The notes under the pieces: generated by a model
What the model saw: the letters and a program-made list of their open reading frames with translations, nothing else
Database searches by the model: none
What the model was told of the DNA's origin: nothing
Shown here: piece by piece, positions 16,501-23,598 of the stretch
How positions within the stretch are numbered: the first letter of the stretch is position 1
Layout: each line of letters opens with the position of its first letter
Assembly (NCBI GenBank): GCA_034408895.1
Contig: JAWXCI010000029.1
Coordinates: 1-42,978 of the forward strand
Reading direction: 5' to 3'
Source of the DNA: UBA4660 sp034408895
GTDB lineage: Bacteria; Bacteroidota; Bacteroidia; Flavobacteriales_D; Sanyastnellaceae
DNA length: 42,978 nt
Made by a program: the position numbers and the translations under genes

Positions 16501-17710
16501 ACCAGGGCGACACGCTGCCGTCATCAAGCGTATAGTAATAATCGAACAATGTGTTTTCCTGAAAGAGGAAGAAGGAAGTGAAATCACCACTGAAGTTGAA
16601 CTCAGCGGAAATGTCATAACAGTTTTCAATACCGCCATCAGGAGCAATGCAGATGTCGGTCACCATACAGTCACCTGCGTAGTAAAAATAAAAGTCAGCC
16701 ACGGGATAATCCGTTCCCAAATAATCCTGGCAGCCCGCATCGTACGCATCACTGTCCAGGCTTGAGCATCCACCGATTCCACAATATCCATTGTAGTAAT
16801 AGAAAGTCGTAGAGAAAGTGCCGTCATCCAGTATGTAGTAGTACTCGTACCACGCATCAGGAATGTTCAGATAGAGTGTTGTAAATCCCCCAGAAGAAAC
16901 AAAAGCTCCGGCATCATAACATGTAATTACACCGCCTTCGAGGCCTAAACAGAGTTGATCCACATAGCAATCACCAGTATAGAAATAGTAAAAGTCCGTT
17001 TCGGCCTGCGTGCCGATGCACTGATACCAGTGAGCCTCGCTGTCGAGGTTGGAACAGCCGACAATTCCGCAGCCGTTGCCGGGTGGAAGGCCACCGCTGC
17101 AAACCCCATAAGGGTCGCTGGTGATTCCGAAATCTCCACAATCATAACCCCACGTTGAGCAATTGAAGTTGACAAACACACCACCGTAGGAGTAACCATT
17201 GTTGTCCGCAATTCCATCGCCCAGCCATGCCAGTACCTCATCACTAACCACATCGCCATCACAATCGCAAATGGTTCCGCCACCCCCTGCACATGCGGTG
17301 TTCTGTGTCACCATGAGTGTTGTGTTGGTAGAATTACCTACACAGTTGTATTCATCCAGAAGTATCCATACAATTCCAGTGAATGTTGCTGTCCAGGTAA
17401 TGGTTGACCCGGGAATACATCCATCATCATCGTAGCCCAGATACGTTCCCGCAGAAGAGTACAATGTGAGTTGAGTGTCGTACCCTGCGCTGCACGTGTT
17501 AAAGTTGTACTGTGCACCCTGGCACACACTCACGGTGCAATACTCCCCACCGTACATCACGCTGGTGGAAGCGCTGAAACCCACGCCTGCAGGTGTCAGG
17601 TCTGTCCACAGTGTGTTATTGTTGGAACATTGTGCCGATGCAAAATGTGTGATGAAAACCAGCGCAATCATCAATGCGCCTTTGGTAAGTTGTAAGTAAA
17701 ATTTCTTCAT
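13538..17710 (-). CDS. Large modular secreted protein, type IX type A sorting signal
   Basis: The start at 17710 gives 1390 residues with a signal peptide (MKKFYLQLTKGALMIALVF ... ASAQ). After an N-terminal beta-sandwich-like region the protein is a mosaic. Module A (LNR-like, core WLGDGFADDG ... FNCSTWGYDCGDI) occurs four times, near 17065-17285, 15595-15812, 14722-14935 and 13818-14030. Module B (CSNLD ... GGAYTCYDM ... YYYVYYTLSDGS) also occurs four times, near 16795-17060, 16480-16775, 15820-16113 and 14950-15240. Module C (DCW ... CYIIELNDEFGDGL) occurs twice, near 16125-16435 and 15260-15555. Five GCTDxEALNYxxxAxxDDGSC repeats lie at 14035-14700. The tail (FSIFPNPNNGQFTLLNLSN ... GTYTLELWSSDG) is a type A sorting domain, so it should be exported through the T9SS and anchored or released. 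It is very acidic, Tyr-rich and Cys-rich. Function unknown; an extracellular calcium-binding adhesive or structural role is inference. Confidence 0.88.
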   Translation of the reverse strand: MKKFYLQLTKGALMIALVFITHFASAQCSNNNTLWTDLTPAGVGFSASTSVMYGGEYCTVSVCQGAQYNFNTCSAGYDTQLTLYSSAGTYLGYDDDGCIPGSTITWTATFTGIVWILLDEYNCVGNSTNTTLMVTQNTACAGGGGTICDCDGDVVSDEVLAWLGDGIADNNGYSYGGVFVNFNCSTWGYDCGDFGITSDPYGVCSGGLPPGNGCGIVGCSNLDSEAHWYQCIGTQAETDFYYFYTGDCYVDQLCLGLEGGVITCYDAGAFVSSGGFTTLYLNIPDAWYEYYYILDDGTFSTTFYYYNGYCGIGGCSSLDSDAYDAGCQDYLGTDYPVADFYFYYAGDCMVTDICIAPDGGIENCYDISAEFNFSGDFTSFFLFQENTLFDYYYTLDDGSVSPWFTYYNGECSGGGCDDAIFYISPDCWGSEISWDITDLFGNLIYEALGGTYIDGLPAGTGDWFTELCLDPGCYYFNIYDSFGDGMAGAQYLECDVDGYYYMTDGLGNVLFTMGAANYGYGTSHFFCVTNEGGCSNLDGYFTSGECDFTGIDPVLPWYFNFDFLGDCAVVDVCVSENGGAYTCYDMSGYGLLSGDQVLYNIGQPNSYYYVYYTLSDGSSSGEFYFETGPCDAEFTICDCAGTELSGGVLVWLGDGFADDGTFQWEGQYVDFNCSTWGYDCGDIVGSPTDDPYGVCDGNLPPANGCIDDPLCQEYEFHLLTDCWPEETGFNLYDDLGNLVGYISPGAFTDEYTEYFWTICLPEGCYIIELNDEFGDGLFATGTAECDFNGDFWYYDADGNLAYDLANPAFGFSLEIDECIELPYACSNLDLALYQEPCFDFDGTLQPVIGFTFDYDGNCDVVEMCWSEDGGAYSCVDVTEFDWQSGDDGILSPTTPNTTYYIYYVLSDGSYSSVFIFENGDCENETVICDCNGTQHTIGVLAWLGDGFADDGSYTWDGEEVDFNCSTWGYDCGDIDGAPDQDPYNVCSGGLPPNNGCDIVEEILGCTDPEALNYNPLATIEDGSCIYDAFSGCTDEGACNYNSLAILDDGSCEYVTCAGCTDDEALNYDPTATIDDGSCIFDDIEGCTDEEALNYNDLANVDDGSCIFTCVFPEITYDSFCEAGNEDEFFITIDVNDLGNGAPYTVANTYDDQQVQLNFNGSIEMGPFPLDAFVVVQVTSNVLNGCFITSPVMNEDCSTGIISGCMDELAENYYPEATVDDGSCTYDFMICDCDAIPYSPEERFRLGDGTADTGAGANPNFECAAWGWDCGDIAGAPDEDPYGVCDGNVPVELIATAIGCPVSISEMEEGSAFSIFPNPNNGQFTLLNLSNQSNVVVRILDATVRLVHTEQLYLPQRSRASLNVSNLAQGTYTLELWSSDGAEHYKLVVQY
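14395..14700 (-). repeat. Four tandem GCTDxxALNYxxxAxxDDGSC repeats
   Basis: Inside the 1390-residue protein the motif GCTDPEALNYNPLATIEDGS, and three variants spaced about 24-27 residues apart, follow each other directly. A fifth copy (GCMDELAENYYPEATVDDGS) sits about 100 residues further on. The acidic DDGSC ends and fixed NY suggest small calcium-binding, disulfide-stabilised units. The same family occurs at 22080-22240 and throughout 41640-42978. Confidence 0.8.
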
Positions 17711-17744
17711 GAATTGGTTGGATTTGTTAGTTGGTTGAATCTCC

Positions 17745-17775
17745 CGAACGTATCGGAGCAAATTCGCTGTTCAAT
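17745..17775 (-). promoter_or_regulatory. Possible Bacteroidota-type promoter for the 1390-residue protein
   Basis: On the minus strand TTG (17773-17775) and TACGTTCG (17745-17752) are separated by 20 bases. This fits the Bacteroidota -33 TTG / -7 TAnnTTTG pattern with one mismatch in the -7 box. It lies about 35 bases upstream of the chosen start codon at 17710. Assigned by eye only. Confidence 0.3.
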
Positions 17776-17902
17776 TGTAATTCTTTTGAAAGTGCGAACA
17801 TATGATTCCCTTACTGTAGATTGCTGCTCGTGGTTGCGCTGACTTTTACACACTCATCTTTTCACTTCGCGAAGTGCATGGCTGGCAATCATCTTTGCCC
17901 AC

Positions 17903-18541
17903 ATGTACTTGGTACAACCACCGGCAATTATCAGAACACTTGGCAAGAATTTCCTTTGGCGTATTAAGACAGAGCGCAAAGAAGTATTCCTGACTTTCGA
18001 TGACGGGCCAGAACCCACAGTGACTTTACCCATTCTCGAAATGCTTGAAAAGAAAAATGCCCACGCTACATTTTTCTGCATCGGTAAACAAGTGGAAAAG
18101 CATCCTGATGTATTTGCCCTGCTGAAGGCGCACGGCCATGCAGTGGGCAATCATTCGCACACGCATTTGAACGGATGGACAGTAAAAACATCAACGTATG
18201 TGGAGGATGTGATGAAATGCAGCGATGTGGTGAAATCAACTTTGTTTCGCCCGCCTTATGGAAGAATCACACGACAACAATCCACACACCTCCAATCATT
18301 ATTTCGCATCGTGATGTGGGATGTGCTGAGCGGAGATTTTGATTCCACCATCACACCGGAAAAATGTATGAGCAACGCGATGAAGAATGTGAGGCCGGGG
18401 AGCATCATCGTGTTTCATGATTCGCTAAAGGCAAAGGAGAAAGTGTTGTATGTGCTTCCAAGAGTACTCGATGCTTTGCAGAATGACGGTTATGTTTTTT
18501 CAGCAATAAGTGGTCAGGAAGCAAAAAGCTTTAAGCAGTAG
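17903..18541 (+). CDS. Polysaccharide deacetylase family protein (NodB domain)
   Basis: A 212-residue protein with all NodB (carbohydrate esterase 4) motifs: motif 1 TFDDGPEP (Asp33, Asp34), motif 2 NHSHTHL (His84, His88 metal ligands), motif 3 RPPYGRI (116-122), motif 4 VLSGDFDST and motif 5 IIVFHDSLKA (His172). It removes N-acetyl groups from peptidoglycan GlcNAc/MurNAc or another amino-polysaccharide. The N-terminus (MYLVQPPAIIRTLGKNFLW) is hydrophobic enough to be a weak membrane anchor but is not a clear signal peptide. It is followed on the same strand by the IPExxxVDY protein 60 bp downstream. Confidence 0.92.
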   Translation: MYLVQPPAIIRTLGKNFLWRIKTERKEVFLTFDDGPEPTVTLPILEMLEKKNAHATFFCIGKQVEKHPDVFALLKAHGHAVGNHSHTHLNGWTVKTSTYVEDVMKCSDVVKSTLFRPPYGRITRQQSTHLQSLFRIVMWDVLSGDFDSTITPEKCMSNAMKNVRPGSIIVFHDSLKAKEKVLYVLPRVLDALQNDGYVFSAISGQEAKSFKQ

Positions 18542-18601
18542 ACAGTATGAGTTTACCTGCCCACTGCGCCCGGCCTCCTACTTTTGTCAACATTTCAAGC
18601 G

Positions 18602-19006
18602 ATGCCCGTTTTCCTCCCACAAATTGAAGATGACCTGGAGTATGTGCTGGTGGGTGTATCGTGCCACGAGCGCGACTACCGCATGGTGTGGCGTGTAAAC
18701 AAAATGCTCCATTGGAACCTTGAACGTGCGGATGACGTGCTTCACACAAGTGGCAAACGCGAAAGTGTTCATTCCTGTTTCAGGATGGTTATTGGTGATG
18801 AAAACATCATCATTACCTGGTATCAAAACAAAACGGGCGAAGGAATTTTGCTTCCCGAATTTGCCCAATTCGATTACCTGCTGAAAGTAGAAAATGCACC
18901 CCGTGATTTTATTACTGATGCGCTGATGCAATTGAGAAGAACGATCGGAGTGCGTGCCGTGATGGAATTCGACCCGGAAAAAATAAAATCGGTAGCCTTG
19001 TTGTGA
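18602..19006 (+). CDS. IPExxxVDY family protein
   Basis: A 134-residue protein of a small family found in Bacteroidota, usually directly upstream of pyruvate kinase, as here (42-bp gap). The naming motif appears as LPEFAQFDYLLKVE, a variant of IPExxxVDYLL. Other visible blocks are LVGVSCHERDYRMVWRVNKML near the N-terminus and a final helix DALMQLRRTIGVRAVMEFD. I chose the ATG at 18602; the frame could begin at a TTG at 18584. The protein is cytoplasmic by sequence. Its role is not known; conserved linkage suggests co-expression with pyruvate kinase. Confidence 0.85.
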   Translation: MPVFLPQIEDDLEYVLVGVSCHERDYRMVWRVNKMLHWNLERADDVLHTSGKRESVHSCFRMVIGDENIIITWYQNKTGEGILLPEFAQFDYLLKVENAPRDFITDALMQLRRTIGVRAVMEFDPEKIKSVALL

Positions 19007-19048
19007 TGGAGTGGATATGTGAAGAATGCTTTCTGACGATAAAAAACA

Positions 19049-20482
19049 ATGAAGAATTTGAGTAATAAAACTAAAGTGGTGGCCACCATAGGCCCTGCAT
19101 CAGCATCGAAAGACATGCTGAAGAAAATGATTGAAGAGGGACTGGATGTTGTCCGACTGAATTTTTCACACAGCTCGCATGATGAGCACCGCGCGGTGAT
19201 CAATATCTTGCAGGATCTGAACAAGGAACTCCAGACCAACACCGCTCTGCTTGCCGACCTTCAAGGACCCAAATTGCGCATAGGCGAGGTGGAAGGAAAC
19301 AGTGCAGAATTGAAGGCTGGTCAATTACTGAAAATCACAACCCGTTCTGTAGTTGGTAGCAACAAGTTGGTGAGCACTAATTACAAAGAATTTCCTACCG
19401 ATGTAAAAGCCGGTGAAATGGTGTTGCTCGATGATGGAAAAATTGCTTTGCGTATTCTCTCCACCAATGGATTTGATGAAGTTGAAACGGAAGTAGTGCA
19501 GGGAGGAATTCTTTCATCGCGCAAGGGCATCAACCTCCCAAATACAAAAGTTTCCCTGCCCTCGCTTTCAGAAAAAGATTTAGCGGATCTCGACTTTGCC
19601 CTTTCTCAAAAAGTGGATTGGATTGGTTTATCGTTCGTGCGTTCGGCAGCCGACATCATTGCATTGAAACAAATCATTGCCTTGAGTGGCAGTCATGCCA
19701 AAGTGGTGGCCAAAATCGAGAAGCCCGAAGCGGTGGCCGATATAGATGACATCATCCGCGAGGCTGATGCAGTGATGGTGGCCCGTGGTGATCTGGGTGT
19801 GGAAATTCCGCTCCAGCAGGTTCCGCTTTTGCAGAAAATGATTATCCGAAAATGTGTGGCATCATCTAAACCGGTTATCGTGGCAACTCAGATGATGGAG
19901 AGCATGATAACCAACCACACTCCCACACGGGCCGAGGTGAATGACGTGGCCAACGCTGTGCTCGATGGGGCCGATGCGGTGATGCTGAGCGGTGAAACTT
20001 CAGTGGGCAGGCATCCGGTTGAAGCCATTCGTGTAATGAACAGCATAATTGCCGAAGCCGAAAAATTTGAAGGCATATATTACCTCGATCAACACGCTCC
20101 CATAGAACCGGACGAGTCGCGATTCATTACCGATTCGATATGCTACAGCGCCTGCCGTCTTGCAAAACGGGCACAGGCTTCGGCCATTGTTACAATGAGT
20201 TTTTCCGGTTATACCGGCTACAAAATATCAGCCCAGCGACCCAATGCGAACATCTACATCTTTACCGGGAACACAAACATTCTTACCCAAATGAGCCTGG
20301 TGTGGGGAGTGCGCGCATTCTATTATGACAAGATGGTGAGCACCGACCAAACTATTGCCGACATCCGGTACTTCCTCCGGAAGAATAACCTGATACAGGA
20401 AGGCACTTTCATTGTCAACATTGCCTCGATGCCCATTCTCGAACAAGGCATGACGAACATGATAAAGCTGAGCAAAGTTTGA
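19049..20482 (+). CDS. pyk: Pyruvate kinase
   Basis: This 477-residue cytoplasmic enzyme makes pyruvate and ATP from phosphoenolpyruvate and ADP, the last step of glycolysis. Motifs: TKVVATIGPAS at the N-terminus, VRLNFSHSSHDEH (nucleotide and K+ site), LLADLQGPKLRIGEVE, the catalytic Lys in VVAKIEKPEAV, the Mg2+ site in DAVMVARGDLGVEIP, the T/Q loop in VIVATQMMESMI and DGADAVMLSGETSVG. The C-terminal allosteric domain is complete. A strong terminator follows. The upstream neighbour is the IPExxxVDY gene, typical of the phylum. Confidence 0.97.
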   Translation: MKNLSNKTKVVATIGPASASKDMLKKMIEEGLDVVRLNFSHSSHDEHRAVINILQDLNKELQTNTALLADLQGPKLRIGEVEGNSAELKAGQLLKITTRSVVGSNKLVSTNYKEFPTDVKAGEMVLLDDGKIALRILSTNGFDEVETEVVQGGILSSRKGINLPNTKVSLPSLSEKDLADLDFALSQKVDWIGLSFVRSAADIIALKQIIALSGSHAKVVAKIEKPEAVADIDDIIREADAVMVARGDLGVEIPLQQVPLLQKMIIRKCVASSKPVIVATQMMESMITNHTPTRAEVNDVANAVLDGADAVMLSGETSVGRHPVEAIRVMNSIIAEAEKFEGIYYLDQHAPIEPDESRFITDSICYSACRLAKRAQASAIVTMSFSGYTGYKISAQRPNANIYIFTGNTNILTQMSLVWGVRAFYYDKMVSTDQTIADIRYFLRKNNLIQEGTFIVNIASMPILEQGMTNMIKLSKV

Positions 20483-20523
20483 TTCCCTGAATTAAGAGTG
20501 TCGGCTAGCTCCAACAAAAAAAA

Positions 20524-20557
20524 TCTCATCCGCCCATGCGGGATGAGACATTTTTTT
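20524..20557 (+). terminator. Rho-independent terminator of pyk
   Basis: TCTCATCCGC-CCAT-GCGGGATGAGA style hairpin (stem of ten pairs, 20524-20548) followed by CA and seven Ts. It lies 41 bases after the pyruvate kinase stop codon. Confidence 0.88.
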
Positions 20558-20590
20558 CAGGGGCTTTTGAGACAGCCTCAGATTTCAACT

Positions 20591-20627
20591 AAAAAAAACC
20601 GCCTCCGGAATACATCCGGAAGCGGTT
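20591..20627 (-). terminator. Rho-independent terminator of the 714-residue secreted protein gene
   Basis: On the minus strand a stem AACCGCTTCCGGA / TCCGGAGGCGGTT (one mismatch) is followed by eight Ts. It serves the minus-strand gene that ends at 20660 and lies back to back with the pyk terminator. Confidence 0.88.
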
Positions 20628-20659
20628 CAATTTTTCAACAACGAAAAACAGAGGATGAG

Positions 20660-22804
20660 TTATCGCATCACCACAAATTTTTCGTTAACAGTTTTGCCAT
20701 AAATATCTTTTGCGCAGATGGTATAAAATCCTATGGCCAATTCATTGCTGAAATGGATCACAAGATCTTCATCACTCATCACTTCTGATTGCAAGTGTCC
20801 GACAGGTCTTCCGGTTTCATCAAAACATTCCAGCGAAATAATGTCGCTTGCCATCATGCCTGTAAGGTTGATGTAAACCTCATTACCCCTGTTTGGGTTG
20901 GGATAAAGTGATGCCGTTGAGAATTCATCTTTATCGAAATTTTCATCTGCGCTCCAAACAGTTTGTAGTTGTGGAGACAAAGTGTTTTGCCCTTCATCTT
21001 CATTTTCAACCATCATGGATGATACAGGCACAATGGAAATGCAATGCACTGCTCCCCAATCACCATAAGCATAAGCGAAAACGGGGCGCACCCGCACATC
21101 ATAAACACCGCCTTGCACCAGACCGGGCACAGTGTTGAGCTGGAGGAAACGGTTAGAATATCCGCGCAAGTGATAAATAGGGGCTGCAGGAATATCTGTG
21201 CGTGTAAACTCCCATTGGTAATCCACGGACATGCACACAAAAGGTTCACCTGCAATGGAACTTCCAATGAAGTTCGGGCCGGCAGGACAACGGTCCTGCA
21301 CCCGGATTTGCATCAGCGGATGTGGTGCGAATGTGAGCGCTGTTATCTCATCCGATAGCACAAAAGCTGTTTCCAGGTTTCCGGCTGCATCGTAGAGTTG
21401 GAAGGTGGGGTTTACTTCTGTATCGAAAGTTTCATCCCACTGCATTCCCGGAACATTGCTGGGCTTGAAGAAAGTGGTATTCGTGGTAGTGAGCGATGTA
21501 ACTGCTGCAGTGGTTTGGTTGGTGAAAACAAATTGGTATTGCCAAGCTCCCACCCAATCAGCTTTCAGCGAATTGCAGGGGCTGTTGTAAAGAGGTTGCG
21601 GATTAGCAATGCGCGAATCGGGCACATACTGCGGGCAGATGTCTATCCATTGGTCCCCGATCGAACTATCATAATTGCGAATGATAACATAATATGTATC
21701 GCCCTGCACAAGCCCATCTTTATTCAGGTACTCAAGACCTGTGGCAGCAATCACATTTTCCTGGTCGAGCATGGTGCCCGATGCGTTTTGCAATTCAACC
21801 ACTCCGTTGAACGATGAACTTGAAATTTCGACACGCACAGCAGAAGTGGCGGCAACGAAACTGTACCATAGGTCCTCGCCTGTAATCACGGTGCTATAAG
21901 CATCGGGCGATGTAGTGGCAAAAGTGAAATTGGACGCTATAGCAAAGTTACAGGTATAGAGGTAAGATTGAATGAGCGGCATGGCACCTGCTTTTTCATC
22001 GTTTACAGGGTAGCCCAGGCAATTGCAATCCGGTTGGATAAAATCTCCTGTGGTGAAGGCCTCTCCATCATCGCACGGTGCACCGGAAATAATGCACGAA
22101 CCATCATCGCAACTTGCTGATGCGTTGTAGTTGCAAGCCAGTGGATCGGTGCAGCCGGGATATACACATGAACCATCGTTCACGTTGGCCAATGGATCAT
22201 AGTTGCACGCAGCAGGATCAGTGCAACCCAACACGGGAATCAGTGTTGCTGTCCCTATCACCAACACGTTCTTCAATTGATGTTGACCGTTTACCGATGG
22301 TGCGCTGAATCCGTAAATGCGAAACAGTACAATACTGGTGCTTGAAAAATCAGCCATGTTCCAGGGCAGTGTGGTCATGGCACCGCACGATCCTGTGGGC
22401 GGATTATAGTTCGATCCATTGTCAATCCAATTCACTCCACCATCAGTGCTATAGGCCAGCCTGTTCAAAGATGGGCCGCTGCTACTGCGCCTGTTGCCAA
22501 CTGAAAAACTTTGGATGTTAAGCTGGTAGCCCGCATTGGCAGTAACGCTAAACTGGATTGCAGCGAGTGAAGAAACGTAGGTAGCTGTGGACGAAAAATT
22601 TTGTGAACTGAACCCATCGGTGCAGGGCAAACCCACAGTTGTTGCACCGTTTACACGGGCAAGATTAGAACCCGTAGCATTGGGGTCAACAGCAGCAGGA
22701 ACACCGGTAATGTCATCGGTGTAGTTGTAAATCTGGCTAAAGCATGTTGCAGTAAAAAGCAAAATTGAAATGGCCGTAAAGGCAGAGTAAAGTTTGGTTT
22801 TCAT
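20660..22804 (-). CDS. Secreted protein with GCTDP repeats, type IX type A sorting signal
   Basis: The start at 22804 (MKTKLYSAFTAISILLFTATCFSQ, signal peptide) gives 714 residues. The N-terminal part (residues about 25-180) looks like a beta-sandwich with QFSVTANAGYQLNIQSFSVG and YSTDGGVNWID, common in Bacteroidota secreted proteins. Two GCTDP.ACNY....DGSC repeats follow (about 190-240), then a C.DG linker and a domain with AGAMPLIQSYLYTCNFAI ... EDLWYSFVA ... TYYVIIRNYD, which resembles a pre-peptidase C-terminal (PPC-like) beta-sandwich. A further beta-rich region precedes the C-terminal SLYPNPNRGNEVYINLTG ... GFYTICAKDIYGK sorting domain. No catalytic domain is recognised. The 326-base upstream gap (22805-23130) shows no gene or clear promoter. 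Confidence 0.85.
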   Translation of the reverse strand: MKTKLYSAFTAISILLFTATCFSQIYNYTDDITGVPAAVDPNATGSNLARVNGATTVGLPCTDGFSSQNFSSTATYVSSLAAIQFSVTANAGYQLNIQSFSVGNRRSSSGPSLNRLAYSTDGGVNWIDNGSNYNPPTGSCGAMTTLPWNMADFSSTSIVLFRIYGFSAPSVNGQHQLKNVLVIGTATLIPVLGCTDPAACNYDPLANVNDGSCVYPGCTDPLACNYNASASCDDGSCIISGAPCDDGEAFTTGDFIQPDCNCLGYPVNDEKAGAMPLIQSYLYTCNFAIASNFTFATTSPDAYSTVITGEDLWYSFVAATSAVRVEISSSSFNGVVELQNASGTMLDQENVIAATGLEYLNKDGLVQGDTYYVIIRNYDSSIGDQWIDICPQYVPDSRIANPQPLYNSPCNSLKADWVGAWQYQFVFTNQTTAAVTSLTTTNTTFFKPSNVPGMQWDETFDTEVNPTFQLYDAAGNLETAFVLSDEITALTFAPHPLMQIRVQDRCPAGPNFIGSSIAGEPFVCMSVDYQWEFTRTDIPAAPIYHLRGYSNRFLQLNTVPGLVQGGVYDVRVRPVFAYAYGDWGAVHCISIVPVSSMMVENEDEGQNTLSPQLQTVWSADENFDKDEFSTASLYPNPNRGNEVYINLTGMMASDIISLECFDETGRPVGHLQSEVMSDEDLVIHFSNELAIGFYTICAKDIYGKTVNEKFVVMR

Positions 22805-23130
22805 AAAATATGTTTTTAGGTGTTTGAGTGCATGAAACGGAATAATGCGGGAGCAGGTTGCGCTCTCTTTCAAAAAAGTTTGAACGATTGGTCAAGCGAT
22901 GTGGAAATGAAAACGCTGGTTGAATTGTTTCGGTTGCACTTCTCTTGAAATGATTATCGGGAATCTTAGCCAACACACATTTAGTCCCATCCCTCACTTT
23001 CCCAAAAGGAAGGCATGAAGAATTGCGGAAGATTCGCAGGCAGAAAACCAACACTGTGAAGAAGAGGGTGTGAAACGGAAATTTGGAAATACGAAGCATA
23101 AGTCTGTTGGCTTGTTGCTGAATAAAACCG

Positions 23131-23598
23131 CTACGGTACATACTCGACTACCCCTTCCAGTATATAATTCATCTGGTAGATGTCATCGGTATTGAGCTTG
23201 AGTTTGCCCTTGAACGTAATGCGTTCATCTGTTTTGTAAACGCGGTTTTTGCCTGCAAAGCGAAGGTCAACTACCGACTCCGGTCCGCCACCACCACAGA
23301 AGAAACAGTTGGCGTAATTGAATTTTGAAACCACGTAAAAATTCTCGTCATAGTCCACCGGGATAACGTAACCGGTTATGTAAACTTCCTTCCCCTCCAT
23401 GGCCTTCACTTTCGGCCCGAAGGTGGGTTTCCAGTAATATTGATCCAGTTGGGCTATATATACATCCTTGAACTGCACATCCTGGAGCGTGGCCCATGAG
23501 AGTTCGACAGGTGCAGGTGGAGTGGTGAAACTTTCCGCAACAAGAAAAACAAGTATTGCTGAAAGGGTGAAGGTGGTTTTAAAAAATGTCTTAACCAT
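23131..23598 (-). CDS. DUF3299-like exported protein, ZrgB-like
   Basis: A 155-residue protein with a Sec signal peptide (MVKTFFKTTFTLSAILVFLV). The core VYITGYVIPVDYDENFYVVS and NCFFCGGGGPESVVDLRF (a CxxC pair) is that of the DUF3299 family. In Vibrio cholerae a DUF3299 protein is part of the zinc-responsive zrgABCDE cluster together with an ABC ATPase and an FtsX-like permease. Here the same three partners are present: the gene starts inside the last codons of the permease (8-base overlap), which follows the ATPase. A role in periplasmic metal delivery to the transporter is likely but not proven. No ZrgA-type (DUF2796) gene is seen next to it. Confidence 0.75.
   Translation of the reverse strand: MVKTFFKTTFTLSAILVFLVAESFTTPPAPVELSWATLQDVQFKDVYIAQLDQYYWKPTFGPKVKAMEGKEVYITGYVIPVDYDENFYVVSKFNYANCFFCGGGGPESVVDLRFAGKNRVYKTDERITFKGKLKLNTDDIYQMNYILEGVVEYVP

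Noticed and set aside
22737..23141. 134-codon minus-strand frame in the gap before the 714-residue protein
   Set aside because: It overlaps the true signal peptide region out of frame and has no domain, so the gap is treated as non-coding.
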